Source of the DNA: Bradyrhizobium sp. Ai1a-2
Lineage (GTDB): Bacteria; Pseudomonadota; Alphaproteobacteria; Rhizobiales; Xanthobacteraceae
Direction of reading: 5' to 3'
NCBI RefSeq assembly: GCF_000426245.1
Contig: NZ_AUEZ01000003.1
Span: forward strand, 62,001-126,000
Length of the DNA stretch: 64,000 nt
The position numbers and the translations under genes were made by a program. Positions 1 through 8,363 of this stretch are shown in pieces (within the stretch, counting starts at the first letter, position 1; each line of letters starts with the position of its first letter). The notes beneath the pieces are model-generated. The model made no database searches and was not told where the DNA came from. It saw only the letters and a list, made by a program, of their open reading frames with translations.

Positions 1-609
1 TGGGCGGTCGAGCAGGTCAACCTCTCCACCCATAACGGCACGCATCTGGATGCGCCCTGGCATTTCCATCCCACCATGAACCGTGGCGAGCGTTCCTGGA
101 CGATCGACGAGGTGCCGCTGGAATGGTGCTTCCAGCCTGCCGTCAAGCTCGACTTCCGGCATCTGCCGGACGGCTATGTCGCCACCGCCAGGGATGTCGA
201 AGCGGAGCTCAAGCGCATCGGCCATATGCTGAAGCCGCTCGAGATTGTCGTCGTCAACACCAGCGCCGGCGCCAAATTCGGTCGGCCGGATTACGTCGTC
301 TCGGGCTGCGGCATGGGCTATGAGGCGACGATGTATCTGTTGGAGCGTGGCGTGCGGCTGACCGGCACCGACGGCTGGAGCTGGGATGCGCCATTCGTCT
401 ACACCGCGAAGAAATATGCCGAGACGAAGGACGCGAGCCTGATCTGGGAAGGGCACAAGGCCGGCCGCCATATCGGCTATTGCCACCTCGAGAAGCTGCA
501 CAATCTCGAACTGTTGCCCTCGACCGGATTCATGGTGTCGTGCTTCCCGGTGAAGATCGAGCGCGCCTCAGCCGGGTGGACACGGGCGGTCGCGATCCTC
601 GAGAGCTGA
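1..609 (+). CDS. Cyclase-family hydrolase, 3' part (N-terminus outside window)
   Basis: The reading frame is open from base 1, before the first ATG at 76, so the gene starts upstream of the window. Residues read from base 1 contain HNGTHLDAPWHF, the HxGTHxDxPxHF signature of the cyclase/arylformamidase family (PF04199), which holds metal-binding His and Asp residues. Members hydrolyse amide or ester bonds in small molecules, for example KynB acting on N-formylkynurenine. No kynurenine gene is visible beside it, so the substrate is unknown. About 202 residues are present; family members usually have 210-330. The gene ends just before a symmetrical terminator. Confidence 0.85.
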   Translation, partial: WAVEQVNLSTHNGTHLDAPWHFHPTMNRGERSWTIDEVPLEWCFQPAVKLDFRHLPDGYVATARDVEAELKRIGHMLKPLEIVVVNTSAGAKFGRPDYVVSGCGMGYEATMYLLERGVRLTGTDGWSWDAPFVYTAKKYAETKDASLIWEGHKAGRHIGYCHLEKLHNLELLPSTGFMVSCFPVKIERASAGWTRAVAILES

Positions 610-618
610 GCCACGCGC

Positions 619-642
619 AAGCGTTTTCGAGCGAAGCATGCC
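619..642 (+). repeat. Truncated copy of a palindromic intergenic repeat
   Basis: The bases around GCGTTTTCGAGCGAAGCATG match the left half of the full repeat at 38630-38677 (GCGTTTTCGAGCGAAGTGG). No matching right arm follows, so this copy is partial. It lies directly after the cyclase stop codon. Confidence 0.55.
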
Positions 643-692
643 TGCTTCAATCAGAGCGAAGCTCTGGCTCGGAGAGCTGCTCGAACCAAAAG

Positions 693-731
693 AAAATCAG
701 GTACGCCGTTTTCCGACGCACCTGATTTTTT
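693..731. terminator. Bidirectional rho-independent terminator
   Basis: AAAATCAGGT (693-702) and ACCTGATTTT (720-729) form a perfect 10-bp stem with a 17-base loop, followed by more T residues. The A-rich left side and T-rich right side mean it can stop both the upstream plus-strand cyclase gene and the minus-strand secreted-protein gene that ends at 768. Confidence 0.8.
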
Positions 732-767
732 CATTCGATCGAATGCAGTAATGTCAGCGGTCCGATA

Positions 768-1046
768 TCACCACCTGCAGACGCGAACGCCGCGCGGGCT
801 CCACCAGCACCGCCGGCCACCGCCGTAGTAACCGTAGCCGCGGGGATGCCAGCCGCGGCGATAACCACCGCCGCGATAACCCCATCCACCACGATATCCG
901 CCGCCACGATAACCCCAACCGCCGCGATAGGCCTGCGCCGGCGATGTGGTCGCGCCGACCAGTACCGCAGAGGTGCTGGCCACGTAGACGAACAGCAATG
1001 CCACCGCAGCAAGGCAGCGGGTTAGGAAATTGTAGCGTTTAACCAT
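768..1046 (-). CDS. Small secreted Gly/Tyr/Arg-rich repeat protein
   Basis: The 92-residue product has a basic N-terminus (MVKRYNF), a hydrophobic stretch and a likely cleavage after SPAQA near residue 39, so export is expected. The mature part repeats a YRGGWGYRGGG unit and ends in a Trp/Cys segment (RRCWWSPRGVRVCRW) whose two cysteines could form a disulfide. Similar Gly-rich exported proteins are frequent in Bradyrhizobium, but no function is established that I can name. It is transcribed alone on the minus strand. A 19-bp palindrome lies 54 bp upstream. Confidence 0.7.
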   Translation of the reverse strand: MVKRYNFLTRCLAAVALLFVYVASTSAVLVGATTSPAQAYRGGWGYRGGGYRGGWGYRGGGYRRGWHPRGYGYYGGGRRCWWSPRGVRVCRW

Positions 1047-1412
1047 TCAGGAACTCCCGGTGACTTCCAGACATCCAAACAATCCACTGTCTTGCTTGGA
1101 CGTCTAAGACTTAGACGTTTGAGACAGCCACTAGTTCAGATGCACTAAGACGAATTTTTGTCGAATGTTCTTGCGCTTCGCAAAAACTCTATTGGGCAGG
1201 TCGGGTGAGGTCAAGCTACTGTCCTGGCTGCAGAAATGCATCCTTTGTCCTGCTGTTCATCCGTCGTTCATCTTGTTCATCTTTGTCGTATCCAATGATT
1301 TGTGCGTTAGAGAAACATGGCGAAAAAGATTTCGACAAAATTCCGCAGAGAACTTGATCTCGACACGATCGCATTCCTAAGCCACGCGATGATTCCTGCC
1401 TGACGAGTCCCC
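1047..1412. other. Divergent intergenic region
   Basis: This 366-bp stretch separates the minus-strand secreted protein from the plus-strand carbamoyltransferase and must hold both promoters. It is more AT-rich than its neighbours. Apart from the palindrome at 1100-1118 I see no convincing gene; the short frames inside it lack good ribosome-binding sites. Confidence 0.6.
1100..1118. promoter_or_regulatory. Near-perfect 19-bp palindrome, candidate operator
   Basis: ACGTCTAAG and CTTAGACGT flank a single central A, giving 9-bp perfect arms. The length and position, 54 bp upstream of the secreted-protein start, fit a dimeric regulator binding site. No regulator gene is adjacent, so the binder is unknown. 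Confidence 0.45.
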
Positions 1413-3224
1413 ATGCCCAAGCAGCACACCTACGTCCTCGGCCTCAACACCTATGACCATGACGTCAGCGCCTGCCTGTTGCGCGACGGCGCGATCGCCT
1501 TTGCGATCGCCAAGGAGCGGATCACACGCGAGAAGCACGCATCCGGATTCTACAAGGAGGTGATCGACTATTGCCTCAAGGCCGAGGGCATCACGCTCGA
1601 TGACGTCGATCTGGTCGTCAGCAATTGCTACATCCTGCTGGTGCCGGAGCTGGAAGAGCGGCTGATCTATCAGGACATGGCAGGCTTTCTTCCGTATCCC
1701 GAACGGCAGGAAGCGTCCAAATATCCGCTGTTTCGTTCGACCTCGGGCAAGGTGGCGTCGGTCTCCCACCATCTGGCGCATGCCTACAGCGCATTTGCGG
1801 TGTCGCCGTTCGATGAAGGCGCGGTGATGGTGGTCGATGGTGTCGGCAACTATCAGTCCGACGTCATGGAGCAATATCCCAATGCCGACGCGGCGTCGCC
1901 GCTCGCGCGCGAATCCGAAAGCTACTACCGGTTCGAGGGCGAGAAGCTGGAGTGCCTGAAGAAGGTCTTCATGGAGCCTTCGCGCGGCATGCTCAGTGAT
2001 GAATTCTACAACATGCCGGGCCTTGGCGCGCTCTATAGCCGCGTCTCGTCCTACGTGTTCGGCGACTGGAACAAGTGCGGCGAACTGATGGGCCTCGCGC
2101 CCTACGGCCGTCGCGAGCAGGTCAAGCATCTCCTCGACATGAGCGACGGCAAGTTAGAGGTGCCGGCCTGGACCAGCGAATTCCGCGAGCCCTATCTGCT
2201 CGACAGCGGCAGCTGGGAGAAGAGCCCGGCGATGCGACACTGGGAGGACATTGCCTGGCGCGTGCAGGATGACACCGAGAACGTGCTGCTCGCCCGCGCG
2301 CGCTGGCTGCGCGAGACCACGGGCGCCAAGAACCTCTGCATCGCCGGCGGTGTCGCGCTGAACTGCGTTGCCAACGGACGGATTGCACGGGAAGCCGGCT
2401 TTGAGAACGTGTGGATCCAGCCTGCGGCGGGCGACGACGGCACCGCGATCGGCTGCGCCTATTATGGCTGGCTCGAGATCCTGAAGCAGCGGCGCAACTT
2501 CGTGATGGAGCATGCTTATGTCGGCAGGCCCTATAGCGATGCGGAGGCCGCAGCCGCGCTGCAGAAGTTTCTGGTGCGCGTCCAGGTGGACACCAGGCGC
2601 AGCGACGATATCTGCCGCGACACCGCCAAGCTGCTGGCCGACCAGCGCGTGATCGGCTGGTTCCAGGGGCCGTCCGAGTTCGGGCCGCGCGCGCTCGGCA
2701 ATCGGAGCCTGATTGCCGATCCGCGCCGCGCCGAAATGAAGGACATCCTCAACAGCCGCGTCAAACACCGGCAGGCGTTCCGCCCGTTTGCCCCGATCGT
2801 GCTGGCCGAGCGGATGACGGAGGTCTTCGAAGGCGAGGAGGATTCGCCGTTCATGCTGATCGCCAAGCCTGTCCGTCCCGAGTGGCGCGACAAGATCCCG
2901 GCGATCGTCCACGTCGACGGCTCGGCGCGCGTGCAGACCGTGCGCGAGGCGACCAACCCGAGGCTCTATCGGCTCCTGAAGGAGTTCGAAGCGCTGACCG
3001 GGGTGCCCGTGCTGATCAACACCTCCTTCAACGTCAAGGGCGAGCCGATCATCGAGACGCCGGAGGATGCGGTGAACTGTTTCCTCGCCACCGGGGTCGA
3101 CAATTTGATCTTGCACGACACCGTCGTGTCGAAGGGCCGGATGCACAAGGTGGTCGCGCCGTTGGTCAGGACCTATGGCGATGTCGCGAACATCGTGGCC
3201 TCGACCGCCCCGCCGCCGTCCTGA
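1413..3224 (+). CDS. NodU/CmcH-family carbamoyltransferase
   Basis: The 603-residue protein has the two-part architecture of O-carbamoyltransferases. The N-terminal Kae1/TsaD-like domain contains LGLNTYDHDVSAC (residues 9-21) and the metal-binding SHHLAHAYSAF (118-128). The C-terminal domain contains GWFQGPSEFGPRALGNRS and INTSFNVKGEPI. These enzymes move a carbamoyl group from carbamoyl phosphate, via carbamoyl-adenylate, onto a hydroxyl. NodU does this to Nod factor, TobZ and CmcH to antibiotics. No nod, polysaccharide or antibiotic gene is adjacent, so the acceptor cannot be named. The length is typical for the family and the gene appears monocistronic. Confidence 0.88.
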   Translation: MPKQHTYVLGLNTYDHDVSACLLRDGAIAFAIAKERITREKHASGFYKEVIDYCLKAEGITLDDVDLVVSNCYILLVPELEERLIYQDMAGFLPYPERQEASKYPLFRSTSGKVASVSHHLAHAYSAFAVSPFDEGAVMVVDGVGNYQSDVMEQYPNADAASPLARESESYYRFEGEKLECLKKVFMEPSRGMLSDEFYNMPGLGALYSRVSSYVFGDWNKCGELMGLAPYGRREQVKHLLDMSDGKLEVPAWTSEFREPYLLDSGSWEKSPAMRHWEDIAWRVQDDTENVLLARARWLRETTGAKNLCIAGGVALNCVANGRIAREAGFENVWIQPAAGDDGTAIGCAYYGWLEILKQRRNFVMEHAYVGRPYSDAEAAAALQKFLVRVQVDTRRSDDICRDTAKLLADQRVIGWFQGPSEFGPRALGNRSLIADPRRAEMKDILNSRVKHRQAFRPFAPIVLAERMTEVFEGEEDSPFMLIAKPVRPEWRDKIPAIVHVDGSARVQTVREATNPRLYRLLKEFEALTGVPVLINTSFNVKGEPIIETPEDAVNCFLATGVDNLILHDTVVSKGRMHKVVAPLVRTYGDVANIVASTAPPPS

Positions 3225-3230
3225 GATTTA

Positions 3231-3374
3231 TCTCGCCCCGCTTGCGGGGAGAGGTCGGATCGCATCGTCAGATGCGATCCGGGTGAGGGGGGTCTCCGCG
3301 AGTCACACTCTCACCGTTTTTGCGGAAGCAGCCCCTCACCCCGATCCTCTCCCCGCAAGGGCGGGGCGAGGGAG
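3231..3374. repeat. Composite inverted-repeat intergenic element
   Basis: CTCGCCCCGCTTGCGGGGAG (from 3232) is mirrored by CTCCCCGCAAGGGCGGGGCGAG-type sequence ending at 3370. An inner hairpin GGATCGCATC/GATGCGATCC lies at 3257-3280. The element fills the gap between two convergent genes and could terminate both. It resembles dispersed elements of Bradyrhizobium genomes. Confidence 0.6.
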
Positions 3375-3379
3375 AGGCG

Positions 3380-4528
3380 CTAAGTGGCCTTCGCAGGCGT
3401 CGGCGTCTTCACCGGCTTGTCCTGCCGTTTCGACCAGGAGATGTAGTAGGCCACGATCGTCATGATCGCGATGCCGGTGACGCTGACGAAGATCTGCGCG
3501 AGCAGCGAGCCCGAGCTCATCGACAGCTCGAAGTGTCCGACAAAGGACAGGAACACGCCGACGCAGAACACCGCGAGCGACTGCTGGCCGCAGACGATCA
3601 GGGGATCGAACACCCGCCATTCCAGCGCCGCCCAGTCTTTCGGGATGAAGCGGATCACGAGAATGACGATGACCGCGAAGTGGATGAAGCGGTAGGGCGC
3701 GAGGTTGGTCTTGTCGTTCGGGTTGAAGGCCGAATAGAGCCAGTCTGGGAACATGGCGCCGAAATCCGAGAAGCGGCCGGCCATGGTCATGATCAGCGCG
3801 AAGATCAGATAGGCGACGCAGAACCAGAGCGTATAGGGCGAGTTGATGATGTCGGCATTCTGGCGTGCGCCGCCGAGCGCGCACCAGGCGCCGAACACGA
3901 ACAGAACCTGCCAGCAGAACGGGTTGAAGTACCAGACACCAGCCGGGTAGGCCGGCAGGTTCCAGCCCATCTGCCGCGACAACAGCCACAGCACGATCGA
4001 GGCGATCATGGTCAGGTTCGGTTGCCGCAGCATGAACCAGAGCACCGGCGGGAACAGCCCCATCAGCACGATATAGAGCGGCAGCACGTCGAGGTTGACC
4101 GGCTTGAACTTGAGGAACAGGCCCTGGCGCAGGGTCTCGGTCGCGTTGTCGACGAGGCCGGCGACGTTGAACTCGTTGATGAGGTTGGAATCGCCGAAGC
4201 GCAGCGCCAGGTAGCTGATCGCGGCGATATAGATCACGAACAGGATGATATGGGCGACGTAAAGCTGCCAGACGCGCTTGGTCAGCCGGGTCGCGCCGAC
4301 AACGAAGCCACGCTCCAGCATCATCCGGGCGTAGACGAAGGAGGCGGTATAGCCGGAGATGAAGACGAAGAGGTCGGCGGCGTCGCTGAAGCCGTAATTC
4401 CGCGTGGTGATCCAATTCACCACATTGTCAGGAATATGATCGAGGTAGATCGCCCAGTTCGCGACCCCGCGAAACAGGTCGAGCCGGAGGTCGCGTCCCT
4501 TTTCGGGCAGGGTGGCGTTGATTTTCAT
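3380..4528 (-). CDS. opgC: OpgC-domain membrane acyltransferase
   Basis: The start chosen is the ATG at 4528 (MKINATLPEKGRDLRLDLFRG); a frame extension to 4606 lacks family character. The 382-residue product has about ten hydrophobic segments and the N-terminal RDLRLDLFRGxANWAIYLDHIP pattern typical of OpgC proteins (PF10129). OpgC transfers succinyl groups from the cytoplasm onto osmoregulated periplasmic glucans. Bradyrhizobium makes cyclic beta-1,3/1,6-glucans, so the acyl group and acceptor here may differ. The C-terminus is rich in Thr, Pro and Lys. It converges with the carbamoyltransferase. Confidence 0.83.
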   Translation of the reverse strand: MKINATLPEKGRDLRLDLFRGVANWAIYLDHIPDNVVNWITTRNYGFSDAADLFVFISGYTASFVYARMMLERGFVVGATRLTKRVWQLYVAHIILFVIYIAAISYLALRFGDSNLINEFNVAGLVDNATETLRQGLFLKFKPVNLDVLPLYIVLMGLFPPVLWFMLRQPNLTMIASIVLWLLSRQMGWNLPAYPAGVWYFNPFCWQVLFVFGAWCALGGARQNADIINSPYTLWFCVAYLIFALIMTMAGRFSDFGAMFPDWLYSAFNPNDKTNLAPYRFIHFAVIVILVIRFIPKDWAALEWRVFDPLIVCGQQSLAVFCVGVFLSFVGHFELSMSSGSLLAQIFVSVTGIAIMTIVAYYISWSKRQDKPVKTPTPAKAT

Positions 4529-4751
4529 GGGTCCCGCTTCGAAGTGATGCTTTCGAGAAGGCCGCGCCGCGAGGCCGCTGGCGACCATCCGCGGCCAGAT
4601 TGTCACAGCGCGGTAGAATGGCTATACCGGACGGGAAGGTAACATCCGGGTTCAGGAATCACCCATCACGTCCGTGAAAGGTGTTTTTATACTATCCGGG
4701 GCGTTCCCTCCACTCGCTCCATGTCGCATATCTCCGAAGGTTCGACGATCC

Positions 4752-5060
4752 ATGACGACAGCACGCATCTTTAAGCCCGCCAAAAACGCGATGCAATCGG
4801 GGCGTGCCAAAACCAAGGAATGGCAGCTCGACTACGAGCCGGAACAGCCGCGGATGGTCGAGCCCCTGATGGGCTGGACCTCGTCCGGCGACATGAAGCA
4901 GCAGCTCACGCTGCGCTTCCACACCAAGGAAGAGGCGATCGCCTATTGCGAACGCAAGGGCATCCCCTACCAGGTGCTTGAGCCGAAGGAATCGCTCCAC
5001 CGGCAGATCGCCTACGCCGACAATTTCTCGTTCCGGCGCGGCGAGCCCTGGACGCACTGA
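4752..5060 (+). CDS. NADH dehydrogenase accessory subunit (NDUFS4-like, ETC complex I region)
   Basis: Starting at MTTARIFKPAKNAMQSGRA (4752), the 102-residue protein matches the ETC complex I conserved region (PF04800), the bacterial counterpart of mitochondrial NDUFS4/AQDQ. Visible hallmarks are KEWQLDYEP, PLMGWTSSGDMKQQ and FHTKEEAIAYCERKGIPY. Alphaproteobacteria carry this supernumerary subunit away from the nuo operon, as here. It is expected on the cytoplasmic arm of complex I. The upstream extension to 4674 is not family-like. A strong terminator follows at once. Confidence 0.88.
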   Translation: MTTARIFKPAKNAMQSGRAKTKEWQLDYEPEQPRMVEPLMGWTSSGDMKQQLTLRFHTKEEAIAYCERKGIPYQVLEPKESLHRQIAYADNFSFRRGEPWTH

Positions 5061-5085
5061 AGCCCGCAGCAGGGTCCTGCGGGCT
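5061..5085 (+). terminator. Hairpin after the complex I subunit gene
   Basis: AGCCCGCAG (5061-5069) and CTGCGGGCT (5077-5085) form a perfect 9-bp stem with a 7-base loop starting on the base after the stop codon. No long T-run follows. Confidence 0.65.
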
Positions 5086-5096
5086 CTGGCTGCATT

Positions 5097-5226
5097 TCAC
5101 CTCCCCTTGAAAAGGGGGGCGGTTTGCGCGTGTCACGCGCAAGCCGGGTGGGGATTCTCTCTCCATTGGCACCGGTGCCCGGGGCTGACCCCCATCCCAG
5201 CCTTCCCCGTTCAGGGGGAAGGAGCC
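5097..5226. repeat. GC-rich intergenic repeat with nested hairpins
   Basis: Short palindromic pieces follow one another: CCTCCCCTTGAAAAGGGGGG, GCGCGTGTCACGCGC, a GGCACCGGTGCC core and CCTTCCCCGTTCAGGGGGAAGG. This looks like a dispersed Bradyrhizobium intergenic element between convergent genes. No gene is visible. Confidence 0.5.
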
Positions 5227-5251
5227 CAGACAGCGTCGGGCTAGGGCACGA

Positions 5252-5761
5252 TCACTGGTCGCGCGATCGCGCTGGATCTGCCACCATCGGAATGTCGGGG
5301 AGTGGCAGCGGTGCGTCCTTGGAGACGCCGAGCACCGGAAAGCTTCTGATGGTGCGCACCTCTGGCATCACAGAGAACTGCAGGAGCTGCTGGTGCATGC
5401 CCTGCACACTTCTCGCCACGCATTTGAGCAGGAAGTCCGCTTCGCCTGAGATGCGCCAGCATTGCTGCACCAGGGGCAGGCGGGCGATCGATGCCTCGAA
5501 CGCCTCCAGCGTCGCCTGGTTCTGGCTGGTCAACTGAATCAAGACAAAGGACGTCACCTCATAGCCGAGCGACCGCTCGTCGAGGCTCGCGCGGACGTCC
5601 CTGATGACGCCGCGGCTCCGCAGCGCGCGGACGCGGCGACGGCAGGCCGGCGCTGAAATGCCGACTCGTTGCGCCATGTCGTTGTAGCGCAGCCGGCCGT
5701 CCCGCTGCAGCTCGGACAAAATCTTCAGGTCGATCTCGTCGAGCTCGACGCGCTCTGTCAT
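5252..5761 (-). CDS. Lrp/AsnC-family transcriptional regulator
   Basis: The 169-residue protein has an N-terminal winged helix (DEIDLKILSELQRDGRLRYN, then MAQRVGISAPACRRRVRAL) and a C-terminal RAM ligand domain (residues about 70-150). Lrp/AsnC proteins form octamers that bind amino acids and control nearby metabolic genes. It lies 26 bp downstream of the TetR gene on the same strand, so the two are probably co-transcribed. Both face away from a leucine-degradation operon, which makes a branched-chain amino acid a plausible ligand, by inference only. Confidence 0.9.
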   Translation of the reverse strand: MTERVELDEIDLKILSELQRDGRLRYNDMAQRVGISAPACRRRVRALRSRGVIRDVRASLDERSLGYEVTSFVLIQLTSQNQATLEAFEASIARLPLVQQCWRISGEADFLLKCVARSVQGMHQQLLQFSVMPEVRTIRSFPVLGVSKDAPLPLPDIPMVADPARSRDQ

Positions 5762-5787
5762 GAATGCCTCGTGCGTTGACGAACGAA

Positions 5788-6438
5788 TTATCCCGCGGCG
5801 ACACGCCGTGTCGCCCTGCGACTGACGCGGGCAGGGGGAGCGGCTGCCTGCGGCGCGATGCCTGACAGCACCAGTTTTTCGTGCGTCGCGATGATGGCTT
5901 CCTTCGAGAGCCGGCCGCCCGGACGATACCAGGTGCAGGGCCCGGTCAACATCGCCAGGATCGCAAAGGTCGCGACCTGGACATCCACCAGCTCGAAGGC
6001 GCCCTGCGCAGCGCCTTCCTCGAGGATGGCGGCAAGACGCCGCTCATAGGACTCGCGCAAGGCGATGACCGCCGCATAATTCTTCGGATCCAGGCTGCGC
6101 AGCTCGGAATTGGCGATGTAGACCTCGCGCTTGCGCGTCATGTGGTAGCTGACGTGGAAGGCGACGAAGGCGCGAAGCTTTTCCTCCGGCCCGCTCTTGC
6201 CGTCGAGCGCGAGGTCAAGCTGGCGCAGCAGTTCGTTGATATGGTGCTGCACCAGGTCGAACAGCAATTCCTGCTTGGTGCTGATATGGTTGTAGAGCGA
6301 TCCCGCCTGGATGCCGACCTCGGCGGCGAGCTGGCGCAGGCTCATGGCCTCGTAGCCATGCTCGAAGATCAGGCGCGTTCCGGCTTTGCGGATCGCCTCC
6401 AGCGTTGTTGGGCCGTGTGAGCCGATCGTGCGCGCCAT
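5788..6438 (-). CDS. TetR/AcrR-family transcriptional regulator
   Basis: The start at 6438 (MARTIGSHGPTTLEAIRKAG) is preferred to the upstream in-frame codon at 6477. Residues about 12-60 form the TetR helix-turn-helix (AGTRLIFEHGYEAMSLRQLA, VGIQAGSLYNHISTKQELL). The remainder is an all-alpha ligand domain. It is divergent from the methylcrotonyl-CoA carboxylase operon. Two similar sequences lie between them, at 6477-6495 and 6578-6595, so it probably represses that operon and itself, responding to an acyl-CoA intermediate. The betaproteobacterial regulator LiuQ is a TetR-type precedent. Confidence 0.9.
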   Translation of the reverse strand: MARTIGSHGPTTLEAIRKAGTRLIFEHGYEAMSLRQLAAEVGIQAGSLYNHISTKQELLFDLVQHHINELLRQLDLALDGKSGPEEKLRAFVAFHVSYHMTRKREVYIANSELRSLDPKNYAAVIALRESYERRLAAILEEGAAQGAFELVDVQVATFAILAMLTGPCTWYRPGGRLSKEAIIATHEKLVLSGIAPQAAAPPARVSRRATRRVAAG

Positions 6439-6476
6439 CGGGGACCTTCGCAGGAGCGTTGAGGAGCAAGGAAACA

Positions 6477-6495
6477 AGCGAACGATCGTATGTTT
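6477..6495. promoter_or_regulatory. TetR operator candidate, site 1
   Basis: The sequence contains CGAACGATCGTATGTTT centred on GATC. It is an inverted match to site 2, sharing CGAACGATC, then TA and GTTT with two variable bases. It lies 38 bp upstream of the tetR start codon. Confidence 0.5.
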
Positions 6496-6577
6496 ATAGC
6501 CGGAAAATCAAGCGAAAACAACGTGCTATAGCGTAGGTGTTTGCCCAAGACCGAACCTCTTGAGACTGCGTTAAAAA

Positions 6578-6595
6578 AACGTATGATCGTTCGTT
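6578..6595. promoter_or_regulatory. TetR operator candidate, site 2
   Basis: AACGTATGATCGTTCGTT is an imperfect 18-bp palindrome centred on GATC, symmetric at 14 of 18 positions. It lies about 100 bp from site 1 in the opposite orientation and just upstream of the Shine-Dalgarno sequence at 6614. Confidence 0.55.
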
Positions 6596-6622
6596 ATAAA
6601 ATCCAAGGCGATCGGAGGAATC

Positions 6623-6718
6623 ATGGCTTCGAACCCGACGGTGGTGGTCAATTCCGCAGGACGGGATCATCCGGCCCCGGCGCCTGAGCCTATCGCGCGA
6701 TCAGCCGCGATACTCTAA
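6623..6718 (+). CDS. Possible 31-codon leader or remnant ORF
   Basis: An ATG at 6623 follows GGAGGAA (6614-6620) at good spacing, a better ribosome-binding site than that of the carboxylase gene behind it. The frame gives 31 residues beginning MASNPTVVV, with a Pro-rich middle and the end SAAIL, then TAA 38 bp before the mccB start. It matches no family I recognise. It may be a leader peptide, a very small protein, or the relic 5' end of a deleted gene. It sits directly downstream of operator site 2. Confidence 0.35.
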   Translation: MASNPTVVVNSAGRDHPAPAPEPIARSAAIL

Positions 6719-6756
6719 TTTGAAGATTGTCGAAACACGCGGCAGAAAAGCGCAAC

Positions 6757-8361
6757 ATGCAGCTTCATTCCACGATCGATCCCAAGTCCGAGGAATTTTC
6801 CCGCAATGCCGAGGTGATGCGCGACCTGGTGGCCGAGCTCCGCGACAAGCTCAGCCAGGTTGCGGGCGGCGGAGGCGAGGCGTCCCGCATCAGGCATACC
6901 TCGCGCGGCAAGATGCTCGCGCGTGACCGCGTCGACCTCCTGGTCGATCCGGGGACCGCGTTCCTGGAATTGTCGCCGCTTGCGGCCAACGGCCTCTATG
7001 GCGGCGACGTGCATTCGGCGAGCGTGATCACCGGGGTGGGACGCATTGCGGGCCGCGAATGCATCATCGTCGCCAATGATGCCACCATCAAGGGCGGCAC
7101 CTATTACCCGATGACGGTGAAGAAGCACCTGCGCGCCCAGGATATCGCCCGGCAGAACAATCTGCCTTGCGTCTACCTGGTCGATTCCGGCGGCGCCTTC
7201 CTGCCGATGCAGGACGAGATCTTTCCGGACGAGCGGCACTTCGGCCGCATCTTCTACAACCAGGCGCAGATGTCGGCGCAGGGCATTCCGCAGATCGCGA
7301 TCGTGATGGGCTCCTGCACCGCCGGCGGCGCCTATGTGCCGGCAATGTCGGACGAGAGCATCATCGTGCGCAATCAAGGCACGATCTTCCTCGGCGGCCC
7401 GCCCCTGGTGAAGGCCGCGACCGGCGAGGTCGTCACCGCGGAGGAACTCGGCGGCGCCGACGTCCATTCGCGGCAATCTGGTGTCACCGACCATTACGCG
7501 CAGAACGATGCGCATGCGATCGGCATCGCCCGGCGTATCGTCGCGACCTTGAAGCCGTCGCAGCGCGCCATGCTCAACATGCGCGAGCCGCGGGAGCCGG
7601 TCTATCCGGCCGAGGAGATCTATGGCGTGGTCTCCTCCGACGGCCGCAAGCCGTTCGACGTCCACGACATCATCGCGCGGATCGTCGACGGCTCGGAGTT
7701 CGACGAGTTCAAGCGGCTCTACGGCACGACTCTGATCTGCGGCTTTGCCCATATCTGGGGCTTTCCGGTCGGCATCATCGCCAACAATGGCATCCTGTTC
7801 AGTGAGAGCTCGCTGAAGGGCGCGCATTTCATCGAGCTGTGCTGCCAGCGCGGCATCCCGCTGGTGTTCCTGCAGAACATCACCGGCTTCATGGTCGGCA
7901 GGAAATACGAGGCCGGCGGCATCGCGCGCGACGGCGCCAAGCTCGTCACCGCCGTCGCGACAGCCGGCGTGCCGAAATTCACCGTCGTGATCGGCGGCTC
8001 CTACGGCGCCGGCAATTACGGCATGTGCGGCCGCGCCTACAGTCCGCGCTTCCTCTGGCTGTGGCCGAATGCGCGCATCTCGGTGATGGGCGGCGAGCAG
8101 GCCTCGATGGTGCTGAGCCAGGTCCGGCGCGACAATATCGAGGCCAAGGGCGACACTTGGTCGGCGGAGGAAGAGGATAAGTTCCGCGCGCCCATCCGCG
8201 CGCAATATGAGAGCCAAGGCAATCCCTATTACGCGACCGCGCGGCTTTGGGACGACGGCTTGATCGATCCTGCCGACACGCGCCTCGTGATCGGCCTCGG
8301 CCTCTCGGCCGCCGCCAATGCGCCGATCGAACCGACGAAATTTGGCCTGTTCAGGATGTGA
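6757..8361 (+). CDS. mccB: Methylcrotonyl-CoA carboxylase, carboxyltransferase (beta) subunit
   Basis: The 534-residue protein is a biotin-dependent carboxyltransferase of the AccD/MCCB type. It transfers CO2 from carboxybiotin to 3-methylcrotonyl-CoA in leucine degradation. Visible features are an N-terminal [20 protein letters not shown] block, the acyl-CoA-binding [16 protein letters not shown], the crotonase-like [21 protein letters not shown] and [16 protein letters not shown]. The ATG at 6757 ([14 protein letters not shown]) is preferred to a TTG at 6727. The biotin carboxylase gene follows after 2 bp. Length is normal for the family. Confidence 0.93.
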   Translation: MQLHSTIDPKSEEFSRNAEVMRDLVAELRDKLSQVAGGGGEASRIRHTSRGKMLARDRVDLLVDPGTAFLELSPLAANGLYGGDVHSASVITGVGRIAGRECIIVANDATIKGGTYYPMTVKKHLRAQDIARQNNLPCVYLVDSGGAFLPMQDEIFPDERHFGRIFYNQAQMSAQGIPQIAIVMGSCTAGGAYVPAMSDESIIVRNQGTIFLGGPPLVKAATGEVVTAEELGGADVHSRQSGVTDHYAQNDAHAIGIARRIVATLKPSQRAMLNMREPREPVYPAEEIYGVVSSDGRKPFDVHDIIARIVDGSEFDEFKRLYGTTLICGFAHIWGFPVGIIANNGILFSESSLKGAHFIELCCQRGIPLVFLQNITGFMVGRKYEAGGIARDGAKLVTAVATAGVPKFTVVIGGSYGAGNYGMCGRAYSPRFLWLWPNARISVMGGEQASMVLSQVRRDNIEAKGDTWSAEEEDKFRAPIRAQYESQGNPYYATARLWDDGLIDPADTRLVIGLGLSAAANAPIEPTKFGLFRM

Positions 8362-8363
8362 CG

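Noticed and set aside
1317..1403. A 28-codon frame beginning MAKKISTKF just before the carbamoyltransferase
   Set aside because: No clear Shine-Dalgarno and no sign of conservation; kept only as a weak leader-peptide possibility.
3320..4642. A 440-codon plus-strand frame opposite opgC
   Set aside because: Charged low-complexity product; the minus strand encodes a multi-span OpgC protein.
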